Positions 5,328 through 10,699 of a stretch of 12,677 bases of DNA are shown in pieces. The position numbers and the translations under genes were made by a program. Every line of letters starts with the position of its first letter. The first letter of the stretch is position 1. Source of the DNA: Candidatus Nomurabacteria bacterium (GTDB taxonomy: Bacteria > Patescibacteriota > Minisyncoccia > Phycocordibacterales > UBA9973); contig PMIU01000034.1 of the NCBI GenBank assembly GCA_003157195.1, positions 1 to 12,677 of the forward strand, read 5' to 3'. The notes under the pieces were generated by a model. That model was not told where the DNA came from. It ran no database searches and saw only the letters and a program-made list of their open reading frames with translations.

Positions 5328-5528
5328 ATGGCAAAAGCAAAAAAAGAAAATTTTAAAGAGATGACGAAAGGCGAACTAGAGAAAAAGCTCGTTTTTTTAC
5401 GAGAAGAACAAAGAGTCATCAAGTTTAAGGCCAAAGGTTCAAAATCCAAAAATGTGAAAGAGTTGGCTGGTTTAAAAAAACAAATTGCAAAAGTGTTGAC
5501 AGAAATAAATACAAAAAGTATAAAGTAA
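5328..5528 (+). CDS. rpmC: 50S ribosomal protein L29 (uL29)
   Basis: Start chosen at ATG 5328, directly after the rplP stop. The frame is open further upstream, but only as a shadow of rplP. The 66-residue product is a two-helix hairpin. [23 protein letters not shown] matches the L29 first helix (usual LxELREELFxLRFQ) and [16 protein letters not shown] the second. L29 sits at the tunnel exit beside L23. Charge is high and sequence conservation modest, as is normal for the family, so position between rplP and rpsQ adds weight. A 4-base gap precedes rpsQ. Confidence 0.93.
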   Translation: MAKAKKENFKEMTKGELEKKLVFLREEQRVIKFKAKGSKSKNVKELAGLKKQIAKVLTEINTKSIK

Positions 5529-5532
5529 ATAT

Positions 5533-5799
5533 ATGGCAAAAAAAATACAAGAAAAGAATATTGAGTCTAGGGGTAACATGCTGAAGGGTGTGGTTGTTTC
5601 GGACAAGATGGACAAGACCGTTGTCGTCTCTGTATCCAGATTCGTGAAGCATCCGCTTTACGGCAAATTTTACAAAGTTAGCAAGAAATACAAAGCGCAT
5701 GACGAAGGAAATGTTTATAAAACAGGGGACAAGGTAGAGATAGTCGAAACGCGCCCCATTTCCAAAGACAAAAGATTTAAAGTGGTTACCAAAGAATAA
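5533..5799 (+). CDS. rpsQ: 30S ribosomal protein S17 (uS17)
   Basis: The 88-residue product is a normal-length S17. The OB-fold is clear from [31 protein letters not shown], where the KMxKTVVV and HPxYGK motifs are family hallmarks. KYKAHDE, then [21 protein letters not shown], follows. S17 is a primary binder of 16S rRNA in the 30S body. About 15 N-terminal residues ([15 protein letters not shown]) precede the fold. The ATG follows an AT-rich stretch (AAAGTAAATAT) with no Shine-Dalgarno. It lies 4 bases after rpmC and 9 bases before rplN. Confidence 0.97.
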   Translation: MAKKIQEKNIESRGNMLKGVVVSDKMDKTVVVSVSRFVKHPLYGKFYKVSKKYKAHDEGNVYKTGDKVEIVETRPISKDKRFKVVTKE

Positions 5800-5808
5800 T
5801 TCAATTAT

Positions 5809-6180
5809 ATGATTCAAAATGAAACTTTAGTAAAAATTACAGACAATGGCGGAGGCACCGTGGGTAAGGTGTTCAAAATTTTAGGCTCTTCTAAAAAAAG
5901 ATATGCCAGCCTCGGCGAACTTGTGATTATTTCCGTGAAGGTTGCCAGTCCCAGAAAAATGATAAAAAAGAAAGACGTGCACCAGGCAGTCGTCGTGCGT
6001 ACTCGTGGCGCTTACCGAAGAAAAGACGGGTCCTACATACGTTTTGACGACAACGCCGTGGTTATTTTGGAAAAAGGAAAGAAAGATCCGAAAGCTGGTC
6101 GCGTCTTCGGGCCGATTCCGCGAGAGCTTGCGGAAAAAGGATTTCAAAAGATAATTTCACTAGCCCAAGAGGTTATTTAA
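5809..6180 (+). CDS. rplN: 50S ribosomal protein L14 (uL14)
   Basis: The 123-residue product matches the usual 122-123 exactly. It opens MIQNETLVKITDNGGGTVGKVFKILG, the conserved beta-barrel start. DVHQAVVVRTRGAYRRKDGSYIRFDDNAVVIL is the main signature, and the end GRVFGPIPRELAEKGFQKIISLAQEVI is canonical. L14 faces the subunit interface, contacts 16S helix 14 and is the docking site of the silencing factor RsfS. Nothing unusual in sequence or length. The gene is 9 bases after rpsQ and 7 bases before rplX. Confidence 0.98.
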   Translation: MIQNETLVKITDNGGGTVGKVFKILGSSKKRYASLGELVIISVKVASPRKMIKKKDVHQAVVVRTRGAYRRKDGSYIRFDDNAVVILEKGKKDPKAGRVFGPIPRELAEKGFQKIISLAQEVI

Positions 6181-6187
6181 AAATTAT

Positions 6188-6406
6188 ATGAAAGTGAAAA
6201 AAAATGATAATGTGAAGATTATAACTGGTAAGGACAAAGGAAAATCCGGAAAGATTGTCCGTGTTTTAGTTAAAGAGAATAAAGTTATTGTGGAAGGACT
6301 CAATATGATGAAAAAGCACCAGCGTCCCAGGAAGTCGGGGGAGAAAGGGTCTATGGTCAACATGGCTATGCCGGTCAACGCTTCCAATGTTAAAAAAGTC
6401 GAGTAA
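6188..6406 (+). CDS. rplX: 50S ribosomal protein L24 (uL24), shortened
   Basis: The KOW motif (DNVKIITGKDKGKSGKIVRV, residues 7-26) identifies L24. The following EGLNMMKKHQRPRKSGEKGSM and MPVNASNV also fit the family. The protein ends at residue 72, directly after the usual SNV strand, whereas typical bacterial L24 is about 100-105 residues and continues with a basic C-terminal part. The stop codon is followed within two bases by a CT-rich palindromic repeat (6411-6441). Either the lineage uses a short L24 or repeat insertion replaced the original 3' end. L24 initiates 50S assembly; its N-terminal KOW domain holds the main rRNA contacts and is complete. Confidence 0.93.
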   Translation: MKVKKNDNVKIITGKDKGKSGKIVRVLVKENKVIVEGLNMMKKHQRPRKSGEKGSMVNMAMPVNASNVKKVE

Positions 6407-6410
6407 TCAC

Positions 6411-6441
6411 CACCCCTGACCCCTCCTCCGAAAGGAGGGGA
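6411..6441. repeat. CT-rich palindromic repeat between rplX and rplE
   Basis: CCCCTCCT (6420-6427) pairs with AGGAGGGG (6433-6440) over 8 bp around CCGAA. The preceding CACCCCTGACCCC resembles the CACCCCCTAGCCCCC before the 7062-7088 hairpin, suggesting one repeat family. No T-run follows, so rplE is probably read through. The GGAGG in the right arm is about 27 bases from the rplE ATG, too far for a Shine-Dalgarno. Confidence 0.7.
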
Positions 6442-6468
6442 GGATAAAATAAATAATTACAAAAAATC

Positions 6469-7032
6469 ATGAAACACATCAATGTAAAAGAAAAAGAGTC
6501 TGAAGCTTTTGAAAAAATGAAAGGTATTTTTCATTATAAAAACATGATGGCATCTCCAAAGATGAAAAAAGTAGTCATCAATGTCGGTACTGGAACAATG
6601 ATCAAGAAAGACAAGAACAAAAATGAAGTCATTTCGGATCGTCTAGCTAAAATTACCGGTCAAAAAACAGCCTTGCGCGGAGCCAAGCAATCGATAGCAT
6701 CTTTCAAAATCCGCCAAGGAGACCCTGTAGGCGTGATGGTTACTTTGCGTGGCAAGAGAATGTTTGCCTTTTTGGAGAAATTGATAAATGTCGCCATTCC
6801 TAGGACCAAAGACTTCCGTGGCATCAATCGCAACGCCGTAGACAACATCGGCAATCTAACTCTCGGCATCAAAGAACACACTATTTTTCCGGAAACAGCC
6901 GACGAAGACATCCGTGATGTTTTTGGTATGTCTATCACTTTGGTCTCCTCAGCCAAAAACAAAAAAGAAGGTACCGCCTTTTTCGAAATTTTGGGTATTC
7001 CATTCAAGAAGGAAGAAGCGAAGAAGAAATAA
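6469..7032 (+). CDS. rplE: 50S ribosomal protein L5 (uL5)
   Basis: The 187-residue product is close to the usual 179-185. NMMASPKMKKVVINVGTGTM, then GQKTALRGAKQSIASFKIRQG, matches the L5 core. The signature PRTKDFRGINRNAVDNIGN, then LTLGIKEHTIFPE (111-142), is intact. L5 binds 5S rRNA, forms the central protuberance and makes bridge B1b with S13. A Lys-rich tail (KKEEAKKK) closes the protein. In most bacteria rpsN comes next; here a repeat, a membrane protein gene and a prepilin gene intervene. Confidence 0.97.
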   Translation: MKHINVKEKESEAFEKMKGIFHYKNMMASPKMKKVVINVGTGTMIKKDKNKNEVISDRLAKITGQKTALRGAKQSIASFKIRQGDPVGVMVTLRGKRMFAFLEKLINVAIPRTKDFRGINRNAVDNIGNLTLGIKEHTIFPETADEDIRDVFGMSITLVSSAKNKKEGTAFFEILGIPFKKEEAKKK

Positions 7033-7050
7033 ATTCAACTCCGCTCGACC

Positions 7051-7090
7051 TCACCCCCTAGCCCCCTCTCCTTGTGAAGGAGAGGGGGAG
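7051..7090. repeat. CT-rich palindromic repeat downstream of rplE
   Basis: CCCCCTCTCCTT (7062-7073) and AAGGAGAGGGGG (7077-7088) form a perfect 12-bp stem with a GTG loop. CTCACCCCCTAG precedes it (7050-7061). Without a T-run it is a poor terminator. The sequence CTTGTGAAGGAGAGGGGG (7071-7088) recurs on the minus strand near 12583-12600 as CTTGTAAAGGAGAGGGGG, 17 of 18 identical, again directly upstream of a gene. Confidence 0.85.
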
Positions 7091-7101
7091 TGTTATATAA
7101 T
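7072..7101 (+). promoter_or_regulatory. Candidate promoter with -35 inside the repeat
   Basis: TTGTGA (7072-7077) lies at the repeat hairpin tip and TATAAT (7096-7101) follows after 18 bases. The predicted start is about 7108, which is the A of the downstream ATG, so the message would be leaderless. The -10 is perfect; the -35 matches weakly (four of six). Confidence 0.5.
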
Positions 7102-7107
7102 ATCCTC

Positions 7108-7506
7108 ATGCCCCCAATCCCTCCCAATAATTCTGAAATAGACCAAGCTCTAAAAGAGTTTGAAGCAAAATCAAATCAAGAACAAGCGGCAAGGGGAATA
7201 ATAACCCCGCAGCCTTCTTCTGTTCTTCCTAAAGAAGTAGAGGGTGTAAAATTTGAAATCCCCAGCTATGGAGCAGTGAAATATTACGAAGAAACAGATA
7301 CTCCAAAAATGGTTAAACTAGTGATGAAGTGGTCTGGCAGTAAAGAACAAAAGTCCGCTGAATGGATTCTCCTGGCTTTTGTGATTGTAGCAATCAGTAT
7401 TTCTCTTTATTTGTTTTTTGGGGGTAGTTCACCTAAACTTTCTTCAAAAAACAAAGAAGCCTTAGATCAAATGCTACAACAACATCCGGAATTAATTAAA
7501 AAATAA
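7108..7506 (+). CDS. Unknown single-span membrane protein
   Basis: The 132-residue product is not a family I recognise. A Pro/Asn-rich N-terminus (MPPIPPNNSEIDQALKEFEA) and a soluble, polar region precede one clear membrane helix at about 86-104 (WILLAFVIVAISISLYLFF). A short tail follows (PKLSSKNKEALDQMLQQHPE), likely helical. There is no signal peptide or enzyme motif. ATG 7108 is preferred over GTG 7090 because the -10 box lies between them. It is 6 bases from the prepilin gene, so the two are likely co-transcribed and may work together at the cell envelope; that link is inference. Nothing suggests a ribosomal role despite the location. Confidence 0.8.
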   Translation: MPPIPPNNSEIDQALKEFEAKSNQEQAARGIITPQPSSVLPKEVEGVKFEIPSYGAVKYYEETDTPKMVKLVMKWSGSKEQKSAEWILLAFVIVAISISLYLFFGGSSPKLSSKNKEALDQMLQQHPELIKK

Positions 7507-7512
7507 TTTTTT

Positions 7513-8022
7513 ATGTTTTATAAACAAATTAAAACAAAAGGTTTCACTTTAATTGAACTTTTGGTAGTAGTGGCTATTATTGGTCTCTTGTCCTCTGTTG
7601 TAATGGCCAGTTTGAATTCTGCTCGTAATAAAGCCAAAGACGCGGCTATAAAAGAAGAAGTTTCTCAGTGGGTTAGTTTGATGAATCTAAATTACAATGA
7701 TTATGGAGACTACTGCAACTTAGTACCAAATGCTTGGATGACCCTCAGTGGTGTGACTTGCGACACTATGTACGAGGCCGGAATTTACGCGACTCAGGCT
7801 AGGGCAATTTGTAACAACATATGGAAAAATGCCGGAGAAATTGGCTGGGGGGCGCCCGGTAATTGGAAAATTCTCGTTTATACTAATCCAGCCACTTGTT
7901 CAAACTCGTATTCCATAGAAGTTTATTTAAACGATGGTAAATGGTTTTGTTCCGGCAGTAGTGGAGCAAAAGGCGAATACACAACTCATCTTACTAATCC
8001 GGGTTGTTTCGATATTCCATAA
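7513..8022 (+). CDS. Type IV prepilin or type II pseudopilin-like protein
   Basis: The N-terminus MFYKQIKTKGFTLIELLVVV is a class III signal. The prepilin peptidase would cut after Gly10, leaving Phe11 at position 1 and Glu15 as the conserved Glu5. The hydrophobic helix runs to about residue 36 (AIIGLLSSVVMASLNSARNKAKD). The 130-residue globular part has six cysteines (68, 83, 100, 129, 146, 165), enough for three disulfides, and is Trp/Tyr/Asn-rich, as expected of an exported domain. The product is 169 residues. It would be processed by PilD and assembled on a pilus or pseudopilus for adhesion, DNA uptake or secretion; which one cannot be told. Its place between rplE and rpsN is unusual. No other pilus gene lies in the window. 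Confidence 0.93.
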   Translation: MFYKQIKTKGFTLIELLVVVAIIGLLSSVVMASLNSARNKAKDAAIKEEVSQWVSLMNLNYNDYGDYCNLVPNAWMTLSGVTCDTMYEAGIYATQARAICNNIWKNAGEIGWGAPGNWKILVYTNPATCSNSYSIEVYLNDGKWFCSGSSGAKGEYTTHLTNPGCFDIP

Positions 8023-8028
8023 CCTTAT

Positions 8029-8057
8029 TTGACTAAATAATCTTAATTTGCTAATAT
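8029..8057 (+). promoter_or_regulatory. Extended -10 promoter for rpsN-secY block
   Basis: TTGACT (8029-8034), 17 bases, then TAATAT (8052-8057) with TG at 8049-8050. ATTTGCTAATAT (8046-8057) is identical to the rpsS promoter. It starts 7 bases after the prepilin stop, and transcription should begin near 8064. Confidence 0.8.
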
Positions 8058-8160
8058 CAAGGAGTCCTAGAGATGGGTTCGATCTGTGTTTCTCCTTAAG
8101 GCCTCATAGAGGTTTTAAGAAAATACACAAGATATCACCCATAAATGGACGATATTTACC
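8058..8160 (+). promoter_or_regulatory. Structured 100-nt leader upstream of rpsN
   Basis: CTTAAGGCCTC (8095-8105), loop ATA, GAGGTTTTAAG (8109-8119) gives an 11-bp hairpin with two G-U pairs; AGAT/ATCT at 8071-8085 forms a smaller one. A nine-codon frame including its stop (ATG 8073 to TAA 8099, MGSICVSP) has AAGGAG at ideal spacing, and its stop overlaps the big hairpin, like a leader peptide. However, the predicted start near 8064 would leave AAGGAG (8059-8064) mostly untranscribed. No ribosomal-protein binding site is recognised. Confidence 0.45.
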
Positions 8161-8346
8161 ATGGCAAAAACATCAGTAAAAGCTCGCGCTTTAAAGAAAC
8201 CAAAGTTTTCCACTCGACAGAAAAATCGATGTTTTCGTTGCGGGCGGGGGAATGGCTTTATGCGCGACTTTGGTATTTGCCGTATTTGTTTCAGAGAATT
8301 AGCGAACGAAGGAATGTTGCCGGGAGTAAGAAAATCAAGCTGGTAA
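8161..8346 (+). CDS. rpsN: 30S ribosomal protein S14, zinc-ribbon type (uS14)
   Basis: The 61-residue product is the short, zinc-binding form of S14. Cysteines 24, 27, 40 and 43 make the two CxxC knuckles (CFRCGRGNGFMRDFGICRIC). The conserved end FRELANEGMLPGVRKSSW is complete. S14 sits in the 30S head next to S3 and S10. Start chosen at ATG 8161 (MAKTSVKARA), the family's usual MAK(K/T)S start. It heads block 3, with its own promoter and long leader. The short form needs zinc for folding, unlike the long zinc-free S14 used by some bacteria under zinc limitation. Confidence 0.97.
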   Translation: MAKTSVKARALKKPKFSTRQKNRCFRCGRGNGFMRDFGICRICFRELANEGMLPGVRKSSW

Positions 8347-8363
8347 AAATTTAAATAAAAAAA

Positions 8364-8750
8364 ATGGATTCAATTTCAAACATGATAATAATAATGAAGA
8401 ATGGAAGTCTGGCAGGCAAAGAGTCTGTAACTTTTCCATACTCCAAAATGAAAAACGCTATCAGTGAATGTTTAAAAAAAGCCGGCTATGTATCTGAAAT
8501 TTCCAAGAAAATAAAAAAAGGCCAGCCACTTTTGGAAGTCGGCCTGGTTTACGTGGACAAAAAGCCGAAAATCACCGAAGTGGAAAGAATTTCCAAACAA
8601 TCCCGCCGTGTTTATTTCGGCATGAAAGACATTCACTCTGTCAGAAACGGCACCGGACTGTTGGTACTTTCAACTCCAAAAGGAATTTTATCAGGTAAAG
8701 AAGCCCGCAAAGAGCAAGTCGGAGGCGAAGCTTTATTTAGAATTTGGTAA
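8364..8750 (+). CDS. rpsH: 30S ribosomal protein S8 (uS8)
   Basis: The 128-residue product matches the usual 130. The N-terminus MDSISNMIIIMKNGSLAGKESV aligns with the standard DPIxDMLTRIRNA start. VTFPYSKMKNAISECLKKAGYV and the C-terminal GTGLLVLSTPKGILSGKEARKEQVGGEALFRIW are diagnostic, including the STPKG loop. S8 is a primary binder of 16S helix 21 and in E. coli represses the spc operon by binding mRNA near rplE. In this genome rplE is in another transcription block, so any such control must differ. The gene is 17 bases after rpsN; an 84-base gap with an inverted repeat follows. Confidence 0.97.
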   Translation: MDSISNMIIIMKNGSLAGKESVTFPYSKMKNAISECLKKAGYVSEISKKIKKGQPLLEVGLVYVDKKPKITEVERISKQSRRVYFGMKDIHSVRNGTGLLVLSTPKGILSGKEARKEQVGGEALFRIW

Positions 8751-8806
8751 TACGAAAACCATGCGAAAGCTACAAAAAACAACAAAAATTTTCGCAGACT
8801 TTCGTA
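8751..8806. repeat. Imperfect inverted repeat between rpsH and rplF
   Basis: TACGAAA (8751-8757) and GCGAAA (8763-8768) pair with TTTCGTA (8800-8806) and TTTCGC (8790-8795), separated by small internal loops and a 21-base A-rich apical loop. It begins directly after the rpsH stop. The CG-centred, AT-rich arms differ in type from the GC-rich palindromes elsewhere in the window. No T-run follows; function unknown. Confidence 0.65.
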
Positions 8807-8834
8807 AATATTCGAATAATTTTAGTATAATAAT

Positions 8835-9368
8835 ATGAGTAGAATAGGCAAACAAGAAATAACTATACCGGCCGGAATCAAAGTCTCTCAAAGTGGCGGA
8901 GTCTTCACCGTGACGGGTCCAAAAGGAACACTCAATAAGATTTTCCGAGATGACATTACGATTACCATTACCGATAAAGCCATTAATTTAAATATAAAAA
9001 GAAACGATAAATTTTCCAAATCATTATGGGGCACTTACGCTTCGCACATAAAAAATATGATTACCGGAGTGCAAACGCCATACAGCAAAAAACTTATTTT
9101 GGAAGGTGTCGGATTCAAGTCCGAAGTCAAGGGTAAAGAACTGCATTTTGCTCTCGGTTTCTCCCATCCGGTGATTGTAAAAATTCCGGAGGGCATTACT
9201 GCCACGGCCGAGAAAAACAACATTACCATTACCGGCATTGATAAAGAATTAGTCGGAAGTTTCACCGCTGCTGTTCGCGCATTAAAAAAGCCGGAGCCAT
9301 ATAAAGGCAAGGGTATGCGCTACGAAGGTGAAGTTATCAGACGTAAGCAGGGTAAGAAAACTGTCTAA
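8835..9368 (+). CDS. rplF: 50S ribosomal protein L6 (uL6)
   Basis: The 177-residue product has the usual L6 length and its two repeated alpha/beta domains. The first opens MSRIGKQEITIPAGIKVSQ with TVTGPKGTLNKIF. The second includes GVGFKSEVKGKELHFALGFSHPVIVKIPEGI. The C-terminal signature KKPEPYKGKGMRYEGEVIRRKQGKK is intact. L6 lies near the sarcin-ricin loop and is needed for late 50S assembly. TATAAT lies 3 bases before the ATG, too close to be a promoter for this gene. No Shine-Dalgarno is present; rplR follows after 31 AT-rich bases. Confidence 0.97.
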   Translation: MSRIGKQEITIPAGIKVSQSGGVFTVTGPKGTLNKIFRDDITITITDKAINLNIKRNDKFSKSLWGTYASHIKNMITGVQTPYSKKLILEGVGFKSEVKGKELHFALGFSHPVIVKIPEGITATAEKNNITITGIDKELVGSFTAAVRALKKPEPYKGKGMRYEGEVIRRKQGKKTV

Positions 9369-9399
9369 CGACAACATTTAAATATTTTAAAATTTAAAC

Positions 9400-9741
9400 A
9401 TGATAAACAAACAAGACAAAAGAATAAGACTGAAGAAAAAAATCAGGACAAAAATCCGAGGTACCGAGGCGCGCCCGAGGTTGACCGTTTTCAGATCGAA
9501 TAAATTCATTTATGCGCAAGTTGTCAATGACGCATCCGGCAAGACCTTGGTGCAAGCAAGTGATGTGAAAACAACAAAAGGCACCAAAACCGAAAGGGCC
9601 AAAGAAGTGGGTAAAGCTATCGCCACTGCCGCCGTTGGAAAGAAAATTAAGCAAGTCGTTTTTGACCGCAATGGATTCAAATACACCGGACGAGTAAAGA
9701 TAGTGGCAGATGAAGCTCGAGCTGGAGGATTAGAATTTTAG
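9400..9741 (+). CDS. rplR: 50S ribosomal protein L18 (uL18)
   Basis: The 113-residue product is of normal length. The N-terminal basic arm (KRIRLKKKIRTKIRGT) leads into ARPRLTVFRSNKFIYAQVVND, a family signature. AKEVGKAIATAAVGKKIKQVVFDRNGFKYTGRVKIVADEARAGGLEF ends it in the canonical way. L18 binds 5S rRNA and joins L5 in the central protuberance. The gene is 31 bases after rplF and 11 bases before rpsE. Nothing odd is seen apart from the lack of a Shine-Dalgarno, as in its neighbours. Confidence 0.97.
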   Translation: MINKQDKRIRLKKKIRTKIRGTEARPRLTVFRSNKFIYAQVVNDASGKTLVQASDVKTTKGTKTERAKEVGKAIATAAVGKKIKQVVFDRNGFKYTGRVKIVADEARAGGLEF

Positions 9742-9752
9742 TAAAAAATTAT

Positions 9753-10382
9753 ATGGATAAACCAAAAGAAAATATAAGAGACAATAATAGCGGAAAAAAG
9801 AATAATAACCTAAGAGGTTCTTCTTTCGGTCGTGTCAAACCTGAATTTGACCAGAAGATTTTAAATATTCGCCGTGTTACTCGTGTCGTGGCTGGCGGAC
9901 GCAGATTTTCTTTCAGTGTTGCCTTGGTAGCAGGAGACAAGAAAGGTTCCGTGGGCTTAGGTTTGGGAAAAGCCGGAGACACAGCTTTGGCTATTAACAA
10001 AGCTCTACGAAATGCCAAGAAAAATATGGTGAAGCTAAACCTTACCAAAACAATGTCCATTCCTCACGAGCTTTCCGCCAAATTTTCCAGTTCACAAGTC
10101 AGACTGATGCCGAACAAAGGCCGTGGACTCGTCGCCGGCTCAGTCGTTCGTGACATTGTCAAACTCTCCGGCGTTAAAGACATTACCGGGAAAATTGTGT
10201 CTAACAGTAAAAATAAATTGAACAACGCTAAAGCGGTTATGTCCGCCTTGTCCCAGATTTCTTCAAAATATGTAAAAATTGTTCCAGAAGTTGCTGTAGT
10301 TAATAATAAAGTCCCGACGCCCGAAGGGGTCGGGATCCCGACCGAAAGCGTCGGGAAAGTATATAGAGAAATTGAAAAGTAA
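9753..10382 (+). CDS. rpsE: 30S ribosomal protein S5 (uS5) with inserted palindromic element
   Basis: The 209-residue product exceeds the usual 160-170. An Asn/Lys-rich arm of about 30 residues (MDKPKENIRDNNSGKKNNN...) precedes the dsRBD-like domain, which shows RRVTRVVAGGRRFSFSVALV and GSVGLGLGKAGDTALAINKAL. The C-terminal domain includes RLMPNKGRGLVAGSVVRDIVKLSGVKDITGK. S5 supports decoding accuracy and the mRNA entry helicase site with S3 and S4. Residues 187-201 (VPTPEGVGIPTESVG) come from a 45-base palindromic repeat, in a reading phase different from the rpsC copy. Only eight residues follow it. The domain core ends earlier, so activity is likely kept. rpmD, normally next, is absent. 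Confidence 0.97.
   Translation: MDKPKENIRDNNSGKKNNNLRGSSFGRVKPEFDQKILNIRRVTRVVAGGRRFSFSVALVAGDKKGSVGLGLGKAGDTALAINKALRNAKKNMVKLNLTKTMSIPHELSAKFSSSQVRLMPNKGRGLVAGSVVRDIVKLSGVKDITGKIVSNSKNKLNNAKAVMSALSQISSKYVKIVPEVAVVNNKVPTPEGVGIPTESVGKVYREIEK
10312..10356. repeat. 45-base palindromic element, copy 2, inside rpsE
   Basis: It has the same outer arms TCCCGACGC (10312-10320) and GCGTCGGGA (10348-10356), and the same self-complementary centre GGTCGGGATCCCGACC (10328-10343), as the rpsC copy. Spacers are CCGAAG and GAAA. Identity is 41 of 45 bases, with all four differences outside the pairing core. The element starts at the second base of a Val codon, so its translation differs from copy 1. AAG flanks both sides. 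Confidence 0.92.
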
Positions 10383-10396
10383 CATTAACTAATCAC

Positions 10397-10699
10397 ATGC
10401 AAACACATAATTTAAAAAGAGTTCATAAAAATAAAGGAGACAGACTGGTGGGCCGCGGAGGCAAACATGCCAAGACATCCGGCCGAGGAGGTAAGGGCCA
10501 GACTGCCCGCGCTGGTAATAAGCGTCGCCCGGAACTTCGTGATATCATTAAGAAGTTGCCAAAAAACCGTGGTTATCAGTTTAAATCCAAAAAGAAACCA
10601 TTTATTCTAAAAACGGAAAAACTGATTTCAAAAGGAGAAAAATTTTCTGAAATCAGAAAGCGTCTCGGCATCAAAGGGAAGCATATCATAATAAAATAA
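10397..10699 (+). CDS. rplO: 50S ribosomal protein L15 (uL15), C-terminally truncated
   Basis: The N-terminal half is standard: LVGRGGKHAKTSGRGGKGQTARAG (the glycine/arginine-rich arm that threads into 23S rRNA), then RRPELRDIIKKLPKNRGYQFKSK. The protein ends at residue 100 with LGIKGKHIIIK, while typical L15 is about 145 residues and continues with the KxLGxGExxxxLxVxxxxxSxxAxxxIExAGG domain. secY begins on the last base of the stop codon (TAATG), leaving no room for a lost 3' part, so this is a settled truncation rather than a sequencing frameshift. The start (MQTHNLKRVHKNKG) follows rpsE by 14 bases. Confidence 0.95.
   Translation: MQTHNLKRVHKNKGDRLVGRGGKHAKTSGRGGKGQTARAGNKRRPELRDIIKKLPKNRGYQFKSKKKPFILKTEKLISKGEKFSEIRKRLGIKGKHIIIK

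Noticed and set aside
7062..7088. Terminator after rplE
   Set aside because: A 12-bp stem is present but no T-run follows; it belongs to a repeat family seen elsewhere in the window.
7090..7107. GTG start for the unknown membrane protein
   Set aside because: The codons between GTG 7090 and ATG 7108 contain a perfect -10 box, making the ATG more likely.
8145..8354. Open frame overlapping rpsN in another frame
   Set aside because: It covers the zinc-ribbon S14 gene, which is unmistakable in its own frame.
8821..8837. TATAAT as a promoter for rplF
   Set aside because: It is 3 bases before the ATG with no -35 box at suitable spacing, so transcription would start inside the gene.
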